Origin: Sediminibacterium ginsengisoli
Lineage (GTDB): Bacteria; Bacteroidota; Bacteroidia; Chitinophagales; Chitinophagaceae
DNA: 64,000 nucleotides
NCBI RefSeq assembly: GCF_900167075.1
Contig: NZ_FUWH01000010.1
Span: 62,001 to 126,000 of the forward strand
Direction of reading: 5' to 3'
Positions within the stretch are counted from its first letter, which is position 1. Each line of letters opens with the position of its first letter. The position numbers and the translations under genes are program-made. Below, in pieces: positions 49,976 through 59,298 of this stretch. Under the pieces are notes generated by a model. That model was not told the origin of the DNA, did not search any database, and saw only the letters and a program-made list of their open reading frames with translations.

Positions 49976-50640
49976 AACAGCAGAAAATAAAAGTAGCACT
50001 GGTAGATGATCATACCCTGTTCAGATCGGGTATCGCTAACCTGTTGCTGGAATTCGATGATATAGAGATCGGATTTGAAGCGCCTAACGGCAAAGAGCTT
50101 CAGAAGAAAATGCCACAGCATGCAGATACGGATGTGGTACTGATGGACATCAACATGCCGGGTATGGACGGGTATACGGCCACGCGGTGGATGCGCGTCA
50201 ACTACCCGCATATCCCGGTGCTTGCGCTGAGCATGTTCGATGAAGAAACCGCTATTATCAATATGCTCAAAGCCGGTGCCGGCGGTTATGTGCTGAAGGA
50301 ATCCAACTCAACCGATCTGCACAGGGCTATCAGCGAGATCTTTTCCAAAGGGTATTATATCAATGACCTCGTGAGCGGCAACCTGGTCAGGTCGCTCCAG
50401 CATGAAGGCAGCGCCGATCCGGGCCCAAAACTGACAGATAAGGAAAAACAGTTCGTTACACTCTGTGCCTCGGAATTAAGTTACAAGGAGATTGCGCATG
50501 TGATGGGCATTTCTGTGAGAACCACCGAGCACTACCGCGATCTTCTCTGCGAAAAACTTCATGTTAAAACGCGGATCGGCATTATTCTCGCCTGCCTGAA
50601 GAATGGTGTATTGTCGTTACAGGATCCTGAAAAACTGTAA
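49972..50640 (+). CDS. NarL/LuxR-type response regulator
   Basis: A 222-residue regulator: receiver domain (D12/D13, phospho-acceptor D59 in VVLMDINMPGMDG, Lys in YVLKES) and a C-terminal LuxR-type helix-turn-helix (LTDKEKQFVTLCASELSYKEIAHVMGISVRTTEHYRD, read in parts). It is the partner of the HisKA_3 kinase, coupled by ATGA overlap. The DNA targets are unknown; the FtsX-like permease that follows is a candidate. Confidence 0.94.
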   Translation: MKQQKIKVALVDDHTLFRSGIANLLLEFDDIEIGFEAPNGKELQKKMPQHADTDVVLMDINMPGMDGYTATRWMRVNYPHIPVLALSMFDEETAIINMLKAGAGGYVLKESNSTDLHRAISEIFSKGYYINDLVSGNLVRSLQHEGSADPGPKLTDKEKQFVTLCASELSYKEIAHVMGISVRTTEHYRDLLCEKLHVKTRIGIILACLKNGVLSLQDPEKL

Positions 50641-50769
50641 CGAAACCGGACACCCGGTACCACAAACGGACAATTACCCGGGCACCCGCCACCCCGGAAC
50701 GCAATACAGTATTGCAAATCATTTCTGGTACGTTTTTTAGGGGATAAAAGCACTGCTAAATTATTGCCC

Positions 50770-53154
50770 ATGTTCAGAAATTACCTCAAGACCAGTTTTC
50801 GTTACCTCCGCAGACACAAGCTGTTTTCGCTGATCAATCTCGCAGGCCTGTCGATCGGCCTTACAGTCTGCTTTTTTGTGGTATCGTATGTCCGCTTCGA
50901 AAGCAGCTATGATGGTTTTCATGAACATGCAGACCGTATCTATCGTGTGATCACGGATGTGGAATCGCCTTCAGGTGCGATCGCTTATGAGGGCAGTTCT
51001 GCACCAATGGGACCAGCGCTGCAGGCAGCCTTTCCGGAAATACAGGCATCAACCCGGCTCCTGCTCGATTACTTCATCGTAAAGAAAGACATCAACACAT
51101 TCAGCGAAGAAAAAGTAGCATATGCGGATGCTTCTTTGTTTTCGGTTTTCAGTTTCCCGCTGCTGAGCGGCGACAGGAGCACTATGCTGGAAGCGCCTTT
51201 CAATATGGTTCTTTCTGAAACTGCGGCAAAACGGTATTTCGGCAGCAGTAATCCCGTGGGCCAGACACTTTACCTCGACGGCGGGCAGCCTGCGGTTGTT
51301 ACAGGCGTTATGAAAGACATGCCATCGAATGCACATTTCAAGGCAGATATCCTGGTGTCGCTTTCAACGCTGCTGAAAATATACAATCCGAATCGTGGAT
51401 CAAACTGGAAGGCATTTGGTTTTTATACCTATCTCCTTTTACCGCCGCATACAGATCTGCAGGTGTTTAACCGGAAACTCAATACATTCCTGGGGCAGTA
51501 CTATAAAGATCTGCCGTCCCGTTACCAGGTCAGCGCAGAGCCGCTTACGGATATTTACCTGCATGGTAAACCGCGGGGCAACCGTTCGGGCAGTGCGGTT
51601 ACTGGCAATGTCAGCAATATTTATATCTTTTCAGCGATTGCAGTATTTGTGCTGCTGATCGCCTGTTTTAATTTCATCAACCTTACCACTGCCTTTTCAT
51701 TACAGCGTGCCAAAGAGATCAGTGTACGTAAAGTGCTGGGCGCGTCGGGAAAACAATTGCGTTTCCAGTTCCTGACAGACGCCGCGCTGATTGCGCTGAT
51801 CGCTTTCTGTGTATCGCTGATACTGATCATCATGCTCACACCGGCATTCAATAAACTGGCGGGGAAAGAAGTGATACAGCATATTACAGGAAACCGTTCG
51901 CAGTTATTGTTGTTGCTGATCGTTTCACTTGTTACCGGCATACTTTCCGGCATCTATCCTGCATTTTTCATGGCGGCATTCCGGCCGCTCAACGGACTGA
52001 AAGGCCGCTTCAGCACAGGTACGCAGGGACTTGCTTTACGCAGATCACTTGTAACGGTACAATTCACCATCTCCATTGTACTCATAGCTGCTACCCTGAT
52101 CGTTTATACCCAGCTTCATTACATGCAGAACCGCGATCTCGGATTCAGGAAAACGCACCAGCTTTACATCGATTTTCATTTCGATAACCGGATCAGCAGC
52201 CGTTCGGAAGCTGTAAAGCAGGAATTGTTACGTATTCCGGGCGTGAAAGAAGTTTCACTTTCATCTTGTCTTCCGGGCAGGCCTACTTTAAAAAGAATGA
52301 CCGAAACCGAAGACGCAAACGGAAATATGCAAACTGCCGAAACGGATATTTATTATATTGACCAGGATTTCCTGCCGCAATATGGCATTGAGTTACTGGC
52401 AGGACATAATTTCTATAATGCTTCAGACACTGCCAGTCTGCTGGTGAATGAAACCCTGATCAAAGGTCTCGGTTATAAGAATGCCGCTGCTGCTATAGGT
52501 AAACGGTTGCAGCAAAACAGGCAGTCGGGCACGATTGGCGGTGTGATCCGCGATTTTCATTTCAACTCTTTCAGGGAAGAAGTAAAGCCACTTACGCTGC
52601 GTATACTGCCGGGTAATTTCACCTTTATTACGCTTACGCTCGATACGGAAGATCCAAGCGCCTCATTGCAGCTCATCGATAAAGCATGGAAAGGGATTAT
52701 GCCGGGAATGCCGCTGATCTATGCATTTACAGACGATACTTACAACAACCTGTACCAGGCCGAAGAGCGCTTCGGCAGGCTGTTCACCATTTTTTCTGCA
52801 CTGGCTATTTTCATTTCCTGCCTGGGTCTGCTTGGCTTATCTGCTTTCAGCATTGTACAGCGAACCAGGGAGATCGGGATCCGTAAAGTATTGGGCGCAT
52901 CTGCATCAGCTATCATCACATTACTTACCAGGGATTTTATCAAGCTGATAGCAATCGCCTTCCTGATCGCTGTTCCGGTGGCCTGGTATATCATGTCCCA
53001 ATGGCTCAATGAATTTGCATACCGTACGGGTATCAGCTGGTGGTTATTTGCCCTTGCAGGTATCTCGGCTGTGATGGTCACTTTGCTCACAGTGGGCATA
53101 CAGGCTTACAGGGCGGCTATGGCCAACCCGGTGAAAAGTATCGGGACGGAATGA
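50770..53154 (+). CDS. FtsX/MacB-like ABC transporter permease
   Basis: A 794-residue permease with the Bacteroidota double-FtsX arrangement: TM helix at about 20-42, MacB_PCD periplasmic domain (about 45-245), three TM helices (about 280-410) with the LQRAKEISVRKVLGASG motif, a second periplasmic part (about 440-660) and three more helices with VQRTREIGIRKVLGASASAI. No ATPase gene is adjacent. Such proteins are found near regulators and export lipids, peptides or drugs. The ATG at 50770 (MFRNYLKTSFRYLRRHKLF) is preferred over the TTG at 50764. Confidence 0.93.
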   Translation: MFRNYLKTSFRYLRRHKLFSLINLAGLSIGLTVCFFVVSYVRFESSYDGFHEHADRIYRVITDVESPSGAIAYEGSSAPMGPALQAAFPEIQASTRLLLDYFIVKKDINTFSEEKVAYADASLFSVFSFPLLSGDRSTMLEAPFNMVLSETAAKRYFGSSNPVGQTLYLDGGQPAVVTGVMKDMPSNAHFKADILVSLSTLLKIYNPNRGSNWKAFGFYTYLLLPPHTDLQVFNRKLNTFLGQYYKDLPSRYQVSAEPLTDIYLHGKPRGNRSGSAVTGNVSNIYIFSAIAVFVLLIACFNFINLTTAFSLQRAKEISVRKVLGASGKQLRFQFLTDAALIALIAFCVSLILIIMLTPAFNKLAGKEVIQHITGNRSQLLLLLIVSLVTGILSGIYPAFFMAAFRPLNGLKGRFSTGTQGLALRRSLVTVQFTISIVLIAATLIVYTQLHYMQNRDLGFRKTHQLYIDFHFDNRISSRSEAVKQELLRIPGVKEVSLSSCLPGRPTLKRMTETEDANGNMQTAETDIYYIDQDFLPQYGIELLAGHNFYNASDTASLLVNETLIKGLGYKNAAAAIGKRLQQNRQSGTIGGVIRDFHFNSFREEVKPLTLRILPGNFTFITLTLDTEDPSASLQLIDKAWKGIMPGMPLIYAFTDDTYNNLYQAEERFGRLFTIFSALAIFISCLGLLGLSAFSIVQRTREIGIRKVLGASASAIITLLTRDFIKLIAIAFLIAVPVAWYIMSQWLNEFAYRTGISWWLFALAGISAVMVTLLTVGIQAYRAAMANPVKSIGTE

Positions 53155-53161
53155 TGGGGAG

Positions 53162-55357
53162 TTACAGGGTTAACAGACCAACCCTGTACAGCCCGTTTAC
53201 GGGTTTGTTATCCCAGAAAAGCTCAAAATCTTCCAGTCCTGCCGCATCATAATTGTCTTTGATCTCCTGGATCGTCATGACTTTGCTTTTTGCCGGAGAC
53301 AACTGTTCCAGTATGCCTGCGAGCCAGGTGCCCTGCGCTTCGCTCACGCGGATATTCAGCGTTTCCCTCTTACCCTGGAAAGTAAGCGATGTCATGGCCC
53401 ACTGATTCCCCTTTTTGGATTTCACAAAATGTTCCACAACAGGTTGTCCGCCCAGCCACACCACTTTTGCTGTTGGTTTGGCGCTTACGTGCAGGTCGGC
53501 ATCCAGCGCTTTACGGATATAATCCGGATCTACGGTGGTTTTCGGCACTTTAAATTCAAACCATTTCTGCAGGGGCAGATCCAGGCATTTGCCATGCATA
53601 TAATTGAAAAGTGATTTTTTCAACCCGAAGCTGAAAGAATCATGATCTGCACCGGTGGGATCGGTATGAACAATATCGTTATTGGCAAAACTGCCGATCG
53701 CTTCTGTTTCTTTTTTAACCTGGTATTTTTCCGGATTAAGTCCTACCGGGCTGTGTGCTGTCATTGCAAACTGGTGCCAGAACGCTGATTGGAGTATGCC
53801 GGTCTCGAACATCTGCCGCACCATTTCCAGCGAATCGATGGTTTCCTGCGCGGTTTGTGTAGGAAACCCATACATCAGGTATGCATGAACCATGATGCCG
53901 GCTTCCGTAAAATGCCTGTTCACCCGTGCTACCTGTGCAACAGTGATCCCTTTCTGAATCAGCTCAAGCAACCGGTCGGAAGCTACTTCCAGTCCGCCAG
54001 ATACTGCAATGCAGCCCGACTGGCGCAGCAGCAGGCAGAGATCGCGGGTAAAGCTTTTTTCAAAACGGATATTCGTCCACCAGGTTACATTCAGTTTGCG
54101 GCGGATGATCTCCAGTGCCAGGGCACGCATGAGTGCGGGTGGTGCGGCTTCATCCACAAAGTGAAAACCGTTCTGCCCGGTCTGCGCGATGATTTCCTCC
54201 ATCCTGTCGCATAGCAATGTTGCAGTAGCAGGCTCATACAAGCGTATATAATCGAGTGAGATATCGCAGAACGTGCATTTGCCCCAGTAACAGCCATGGG
54301 CCATGGTGAGCTTATTCCAGCGCCCGTCGCTCCAGAGACTGTGCATGGGGTTAACCACTTCTATGGCTGAAATATAGCGGTCGAGCAGCAGGTCGCTGTA
54401 ATCAGGCGTGCCTACCTGGCCTTGTTTATAATCACCGCAGGTGGCATTGTTCATGTAGACCACTGCCCCATCCTTCCGCATGAATGTTCGTTTCAATCCA
54501 GTTTCCGTAATAGCATTATCGATATACCGTAACAGGTTCTCGATAGGCGCTTCACCATCATCGAGCGTGATAAAATCGAAATAATCAAATACCCGCGGAT
54601 CTGACAGTGAACGTAATTCCGTGTTGGCAAAACCACCGCCCATCACCACTTTCACTTCCGGATGGTGTTGCCTGATCCACTGACCACAACGGAAGGCCGC
54701 ATAGAGATTACCGGGAAAAGGGACAGACACCGCCACAAGTCCGGGTTGCACCTGCTCCATTTTTTCTTCCAGCAGCGTTATCAGCAATTCGTCGGTGAAC
54801 GTATAGGGTTGCTGTAAAAAGCTGTGTAATTCGTCGAAACTGTTCGCCGAACGGCCCAGTCTTTCTGCATACCTGCTGAAACCGAAATGTGGGTCGATGC
54901 ATTCCTTGATCAGGTCAGACAGGTCTTCCAGGTACATGGTTGCCAGGTGTTTGGCCCTGTCCTGCATACCCATGCTTCCGAAAGCCCAGTCGAGGTCGTC
55001 CACCTGTGCAAAACGTGAGGCTTCGGGCAGGAAATTCCGTTTACAGATTTGATGTGCCAGTGTAGGGTTCTTTCCCTGCAGGAATAATACAACAGCATCG
55101 ATGGTATGGATATAATCCTCTCTTAAAGCAATGATCCTTGCCGCATTGTCAGATTTTTCAGTGCAGCCGGCAGCCCGGTCGAACAGTTTTTCCAGTCCCT
55201 GCCTGGAGAAGATCGCCAGCGTTACTTCAATGCCCAGGTCGGCCTGCGAGGCAGCAATTCCTTTGGTATTCAGGAAACCTTTCAGGTAAGCCGTGGCCGG
55301 GTAAGGGGTATTCAGTTGTGTAAAAGGAGGCGTCAGCAGGAAAACGGGTTTGCTCAA
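53162..55357 (-). CDS. B12-binding-type radical SAM protein
   Basis: A 731-residue protein. The N-terminal third holds a cobalamin-binding-like Rossmann region (VKVVMGGGFANTELRSL at about 240). The radical SAM core (about 340-570) has the cluster motif HGCYWGKCTFCD, i.e. CX4CX2C rather than the canonical CX3CX2C, then EAAPPALMRALALEI and GGLEVASDRLLELI. The C-terminal 180 residues are unassigned. It may be a methyltransferase or cyclase of unknown substrate. The start is taken as TTG 55357, because the earlier TTG at 55378 is itself the end of a -7 promoter box. It converges with the permease gene, seven bases apart. Confidence 0.82.
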   Translation of the reverse strand: MSKPVFLLTPPFTQLNTPYPATAYLKGFLNTKGIAASQADLGIEVTLAIFSRQGLEKLFDRAAGCTEKSDNAARIIALREDYIHTIDAVVLFLQGKNPTLAHQICKRNFLPEASRFAQVDDLDWAFGSMGMQDRAKHLATMYLEDLSDLIKECIDPHFGFSRYAERLGRSANSFDELHSFLQQPYTFTDELLITLLEEKMEQVQPGLVAVSVPFPGNLYAAFRCGQWIRQHHPEVKVVMGGGFANTELRSLSDPRVFDYFDFITLDDGEAPIENLLRYIDNAITETGLKRTFMRKDGAVVYMNNATCGDYKQGQVGTPDYSDLLLDRYISAIEVVNPMHSLWSDGRWNKLTMAHGCYWGKCTFCDISLDYIRLYEPATATLLCDRMEEIIAQTGQNGFHFVDEAAPPALMRALALEIIRRKLNVTWWTNIRFEKSFTRDLCLLLRQSGCIAVSGGLEVASDRLLELIQKGITVAQVARVNRHFTEAGIMVHAYLMYGFPTQTAQETIDSLEMVRQMFETGILQSAFWHQFAMTAHSPVGLNPEKYQVKKETEAIGSFANNDIVHTDPTGADHDSFSFGLKKSLFNYMHGKCLDLPLQKWFEFKVPKTTVDPDYIRKALDADLHVSAKPTAKVVWLGGQPVVEHFVKSKKGNQWAMTSLTFQGKRETLNIRVSEAQGTWLAGILEQLSPAKSKVMTIQEIKDNYDAAGLEDFELFWDNKPVNGLYRVGLLTL

Positions 55358-55375
55358 ATCGGGGCTTTTAGAATG

Positions 55376-55383
55376 CAAAAGTA
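55376..55383 (-). promoter_or_regulatory. Putative -7 box of the radical SAM gene
   Basis: On the minus strand the bases read TACTTTTG, an exact TAnnTTTG. Its final TTG coincides with an in-frame possible start codon, which therefore cannot be in the mRNA if this box is used. Confidence 0.5.
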
Positions 55384-55512
55384 TTTCTTAAATTTAATTA
55401 TCGGGCCAATCTGCCTGTTTCAGCGCCTGCTTTCAAATTAAAAGCCGGTTAAAATTGAACGTTCACACCCCTCAAAAAAGGATAATACGGGCGATGGGGT
55501 TAAACTTGCAGT

Positions 55513-56205
55513 ATGGAAGAAAGAAAGATCCTGATTGTTGAAGATGAAAAGAAGATTGCCGCTGCATTAAAAAAGGGCCTTACAGAGAACGGTTATTATG
55601 TGGAAGTTGCTTATGACGGGCTGATCGGGAAAAAGCTGTTCCTGTCTCATCCCTACGACCTGATCATACTCGATATCAACCTGCCGGGACTAAACGGCTA
55701 CGATCTCTGCAAACAGATCCGCAATCATAACCAGCAGATCCCCGTGATCATGCTGACTGCGATGAATACCACCGAGGACAAGATCGAAGGTTTCGACGCA
55801 GGTGCGGATGATTATGTAATCAAACCGTTTGAATTCAAGGAATTACTGGTAAGGATCCGGGCATTGCTGAAAAGGATCATGAACCAGCAGCTGCCTACGG
55901 GTAATATCCTGAAAGCTGCCGACCTGGAGATGAACCTGGATACCAAGGAAGTGAAAAGGGGCGATCAGCCGATCCTTCTTACGGCAAAAGAGTTCCAGTT
56001 GCTGGAATACTTTATGCGAAACCGAAACCGGGTACTCTCGCGTGCCGATATCGCGGAACGCGTATGGGATATCGATTTCGATACAAAGACAAATGTGATC
56101 GATGTATATGTGAACTACCTGCGTAAAAAAATAGACAAGAATTTCGCCACACGCCTCATCCATACCCAGGTAGGCATGGGTTATATTTTAAAGGAGAATG
56201 GTTAG
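55513..56205 (+). CDS. OmpR-family response regulator
   Basis: A 230-residue regulator: receiver domain (E10/D11, phospho-acceptor D54 in IILDINLPGLNGYD, K104 in DYVIKPF) and a Trans_reg_C winged helix (about 133-228: LTAKEFQLLEYFMRNRNRVLSRADIAERVW in part, ending HTQVGMGYIL). It is adjacent to the kinase (next base). It is the leading candidate to bind the three four-heptamer arrays at 57613, 57809 and 59299. A TAAACTTG box lies nine bases before the ATG. Confidence 0.95.
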   Translation: MEERKILIVEDEKKIAAALKKGLTENGYYVEVAYDGLIGKKLFLSHPYDLIILDINLPGLNGYDLCKQIRNHNQQIPVIMLTAMNTTEDKIEGFDAGADDYVIKPFEFKELLVRIRALLKRIMNQQLPTGNILKAADLEMNLDTKEVKRGDQPILLTAKEFQLLEYFMRNRNRVLSRADIAERVWDIDFDTKTNVIDVYVNYLRKKIDKNFATRLIHTQVGMGYILKENG

Positions 56206-57600
56206 ATGAAGATCAAATACCGCATCACGTTATTGTTCACTATTGTAGTTACGGCCATACTGCTGGTAGTATGTGTTTCCGTGTATTATCTCTCACAGCT
56301 GAACCGGGAAAAGGATTTCAGAACAAGGGTAAGGAACAGGGCGCTGACTACCGGCGGACTGTTGTTCAAGGTAAACGGGATGGACAGGGAAATGATGCGG
56401 CGGATCGATGAGCAGATGGTGATCACCCAGCAGCAGAAAAGTGTGATCGTATACAATGAACAGGGCCAGGAAATCTACCATGCCGTGGATGTAAATGCCA
56501 CACCTGTAAAGGCAGACCAGGAGATACTGGACAAGGTAAAGAAAGACGGGCAGTATATTTTCAAGCGCGACGGAAGGGACGCTGTTGCGCTGATCTATAA
56601 AGCAGGCGACGGCAAAGCTTACCTGGTAGTAGCAGCTGCCTATGACCGGGACGGTGCCAACAGGCTGAGCGAATTGAAGTTTGTTCTGATCCTCAGTTTC
56701 TTTACCGGGATACTGATCACTGTAATCTCGGGCCTGTTCTTTTCATCGGGGCTGGTGGCTCCCATAAAAAAGATCACCAACGAGGTAAAAGAGATCTCAT
56801 CGCAGAATCTATCACGCCGGATCGATGTGAATGAACCCAAAGATGAGCTGAATGAACTGTCTTCAACCTTTAACGCCCTGCTGACCCGTTTACAGGAGTC
56901 GTTTGAGATACAGCGGCGTTTTATCGCGAACGCATCGCATGAACTGTCAACTCCCCTCACGTCCATTTCCAGTCAGCTCGAAATTACCATGCAGAATGAA
57001 CGGAGTGCAGAAGAATACAAACATGTGATCGATTCTGTGTATGATGATGTAAGAACATTAACACAGCTCACCAGGAGCCTGCTGGAACTTGCAAAAGCAA
57101 CGGGTACGTCGGACGGGATGGAGTTATCGCTGGTACGCATTGATGAACTGCTGATGCGGATCCCGGCAGATATCCGGAAAGCCAGCAAGGAATATTCCAC
57201 CGAACTTCATTTCGATACTTTCCCCGACAACGAGGACAATCTGCTTGTATTCGGCAACACCGATCTGCTCTACAGCGCTATTAAAAATATAGTACTTAAT
57301 GGCTGTAAGTATTCTGACAATCATACTGCTGCGATTTCCCTTAACTTTGCAGAAGACAAGCTTGACATTATTGTGAGAGATAACGGTCCGGGCATCAGCG
57401 AGAAAGACCAGCAGCTGATCTTCCAGCCCTTCTATCGCGGCAGCGATGTGGAAGGAACGCATGGTTCCGGGCTTGGGCTCTCGCTGGCTCTGCGTATCAT
57501 CAACCTGCACAAGGGAGAGATCAGGATCATGGAATCTTCCAGAAAGGGTACGGCATTCCAGATCAGCCTGCCGATAGCGCGCACTTTTCACCAGATCTGA
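56206..57600 (+). CDS. Membrane sensor histidine kinase (HAMP/HisKA/HATPase_c)
   Basis: A 464-residue kinase: TM helices at about 7-30 and 158-182 around a periplasmic domain of about 125 residues, HAMP (about 183-235), HisKA with H245 in NASHELSTPLTSISSQL, N-box IKNIVLNGCKYSDN, G1 DNGPGISEKD and G2 GSGLGLSLALRI. It starts directly after the regulator stop. Architecture and the direct-repeat sites downstream recall ArlS/CusS-type pairs. The ligand is unknown. Confidence 0.95.
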   Translation: MKIKYRITLLFTIVVTAILLVVCVSVYYLSQLNREKDFRTRVRNRALTTGGLLFKVNGMDREMMRRIDEQMVITQQQKSVIVYNEQGQEIYHAVDVNATPVKADQEILDKVKKDGQYIFKRDGRDAVALIYKAGDGKAYLVVAAAYDRDGANRLSELKFVLILSFFTGILITVISGLFFSSGLVAPIKKITNEVKEISSQNLSRRIDVNEPKDELNELSSTFNALLTRLQESFEIQRRFIANASHELSTPLTSISSQLEITMQNERSAEEYKHVIDSVYDDVRTLTQLTRSLLELAKATGTSDGMELSLVRIDELLMRIPADIRKASKEYSTELHFDTFPDNEDNLLVFGNTDLLYSAIKNIVLNGCKYSDNHTAAISLNFAEDKLDIIVRDNGPGISEKDQQLIFQPFYRGSDVEGTHGSGLGLSLALRIINLHKGEIRIMESSRKGTAFQISLPIARTFHQI

Positions 57601-57612
57601 GCACCCTCCTAT

Positions 57613-57652
57613 TTCTAATATTTTTCTAATCTGATCTTAATTGCGCATTAAT
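57613..57652 (+). promoter_or_regulatory. Four-heptamer array A (11-bp period)
   Basis: Heptamers start at 57613 (TTCTAAT), 57624 (TTCTAAT), 57635 (TCTTAAT) and 57646 (CATTAAT): exactly 11 bp apart, consensus about TTCTAAT. Direct repeats of a heptamer with 4-base spacers are the classic format of PhoB/OmpR-type boxes. It lies just after the kinase stop and ahead of a stretch without a large gene that ends in a terminator. Confidence 0.7.
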
Positions 57653-57669
57653 AATAATTGATCAAATTG

Positions 57670-57798
57670 CACCTGTAACAAGATCATTCAAACGGATTCA
57701 GCATATTGGTATACATACTCCCTATGGAATACCACCTTTTTTATTATTTGCTCAGGGTTTAGTTTAATACCGCTCTTTTCTAGGAGCGGTATTTTTTT
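57670..57798 (+). ncRNA. Candidate small RNA or tiny-ORF transcript
   Basis: About 130 bases between array A and an intrinsic terminator contain no gene of normal size. The only reading frame is a 12-codon one (57724-57762, MEYHLFYYLLRV). A transcript started behind array A would end at the terminator at 57798. The 5' end given is approximate, from the spacing to the array. Confidence 0.3.
57766..57798 (+). terminator. Intrinsic terminator ahead of the GT2 gene
   Basis: AATACCGCTC (57766-57775) pairs perfectly with GAGCGGTATT (57784-57793), followed by seven T residues. It isolates the transcript from array A from the GT2 gene. Confidence 0.9.
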
Positions 57799-57808
57799 AT
57801 CCGGAACA

Positions 57809-57848
57809 CTTTAATGTCATTCTAATTCGAGACTAATCACCCTTTAAT
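57809..57848 (+). promoter_or_regulatory. Four-heptamer array B (11-bp period)
   Basis: Heptamers start at 57809 (CTTTAAT), 57820 (TTCTAAT), 57831 (GACTAAT) and 57842 (CTTTAAT), exactly 11 bp apart. It lies between the terminator and the GT2 gene, about 90 bases before its ATG. Confidence 0.7.
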
Positions 57849-57938
57849 AGCCGGTGCCCACCTTCACCCGGTTAAAGAGCAACACACCATCAAGCAGACC
57901 ATTGTTGTTTGTATTTCATCATCCAAAAAACAGAGCTT

Positions 57939-58658
57939 ATGATCAGTGTTATCATTCCGGCGCTCAACGAAGCAAAAACAATTGCAAAGGTTGTAGATTA
58001 TTGCAATCGTTATCCTAAAGTATCAGAAGTGATTGTGGTAGACGATTGTTCGTCAGACAGTACGGCAGCTATTGCAAGACAGGCAGGCGCCAAAGTGATT
58101 ACCAGCTTTACACGCGGCAAGGGCGCATCCATGAAAGACGGGCTGGCGCATGCCGAAAATGAAATCATCGTATTTCTCGATGCCGATATCGACCCTTACC
58201 CGGCAAACATGCTGCATCTTATCTGCACACCGCTTTTGAACGATGAGCAGGATTTTATCAAGGCACGTTTTTCGCGTAACAGTGGCCGCGTAACGGAACT
58301 GCTGGCCAAACCGCTTTTAAGTATATTCTTTCCCGAGCTTACATCTTATGAACAACCGCTCGGAGGTATGATCGCAGGCAGGAAACGTTTCTTTGAAAAC
58401 ATCCGTTTCTTCAATGATTACGGTGTGGATATAGGCATACTGATCGATATGCATATACAGGAAGCGCGCATTGCCGAAGTACATATCGGTCATATCGAAA
58501 ACAAAAGCAAACCCCTGAAAGAACTGGGCCGCATGAGCCGCGAAGTAGCCAATGCGATTTTATTCAAGGCATTCCGTCACAGCAATGTACCTGCACCCTT
58601 TCAGCCCGAAGATATTTTATCATCAACATCTCAGTATGAATATAGCATTACCCGATAA
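57939..58658 (+). CDS. Family 2 glycosyltransferase
   Basis: A 239-residue GT-A enzyme: ISVIIPALNEAKTIAKVVDYC, VVDDCSSDSTAA, RGKGASMKDG, the metal-binding DxD as FLDADIDP, and a C-terminal part with GGMIAGRKRFF and VDIGILIDMHI. It resembles glucosyl-3-phosphoglycerate synthase or mannosyl-glycerate-type synthases that act with a phosphatase, and a HAD phosphatase gene overlaps its end. The ATG at 57939 is well placed; there is no signal peptide or TM helix. Expected to be controlled through array B. Confidence 0.88.
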   Translation: MISVIIPALNEAKTIAKVVDYCNRYPKVSEVIVVDDCSSDSTAAIARQAGAKVITSFTRGKGASMKDGLAHAENEIIVFLDADIDPYPANMLHLICTPLLNDEQDFIKARFSRNSGRVTELLAKPLLSIFFPELTSYEQPLGGMIAGRKRFFENIRFFNDYGVDIGILIDMHIQEARIAEVHIGHIENKSKPLKELGRMSREVANAILFKAFRHSNVPAPFQPEDILSSTSQYEYSITR

Positions 58659-59295
58659 ACTGGCCGTTTTTGACATGGACGATACACTGCTGAGGGGCCG
58701 GTTCATAGACCGGTTCACGGAGCGCTACCAGCAAACAGCGGCATTGAAGGAGATCCGGGCACAGCATTACAGCAGTGCAGAACGAACACATGCCATTGCG
58801 CGTTTGCTGGAAGGACATACCAGGGAAGAACTGATTGAACTGGTAGACGGCATTGAACTCGTTCCAGGCACAAAGCGTGTAATAGCAGCGTTGAAGAAAC
58901 AGGGTTATCTCACAGGAATTATTACAGACAGTTACGATTTTGCAGCAGAGCATGTCTGCCGCAAAATCGGCGCAGATTTCGCAGTAGCCAATCACGCCGC
59001 ATTCGAAGGCGGAATTGCCACAGGCGAAGTAACGATACCGGCTATTTTATATCATACACCTGAAAGCAGCTGCCGGCATGAGATCTGCAAGCAGAACGCG
59101 CTGGAGCATATACTTCGCACCAGGGGAATAGCACGGACAGATTGCATTGCTGTAGGCGACAGTGAAAACGATACCTGTATGGTAAAAGCAGCAGGCACCG
59201 GTATCGCTTTTCAGCCCAAACATAACTGCCTCTTACAGGCAGCGGATTTTGTGATAGAAGAGCCGTCCTTCGAACAGATTTTATCACGTGCCTGA
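58636..59295 (+). CDS. HAD superfamily phosphatase (PSP-like, type IB)
   Basis: A 219-residue HAD hydrolase: motif I FDMDDTLL, motif II GIITDSYD, motif III with a Lys region, motif IV AVGDSENDTCMVKAAG. The type is phosphoserine-phosphatase-like. Its ATG lies inside the GT2 end (23-base overlap), so the two are translationally coupled. A synthase-phosphatase pair that makes a glycosyl-glycerate-type compatible solute is a fair hypothesis; the substrate is not known. Confidence 0.88.
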   Translation: MNIALPDKLAVFDMDDTLLRGRFIDRFTERYQQTAALKEIRAQHYSSAERTHAIARLLEGHTREELIELVDGIELVPGTKRVIAALKKQGYLTGIITDSYDFAAEHVCRKIGADFAVANHAAFEGGIATGEVTIPAILYHTPESSCRHEICKQNALEHILRTRGIARTDCIAVGDSENDTCMVKAAGTGIAFQPKHNCLLQAADFVIEEPSFEQILSRA

Positions 59296-59298
59296 CAT

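Noticed and set aside
50641..50763. Hairpin-rich, GC-rich gap after the NarL-type regulator as a terminator
   Set aside because: Several CCGG-type runs can pair weakly, but no stem is followed by a T tract.
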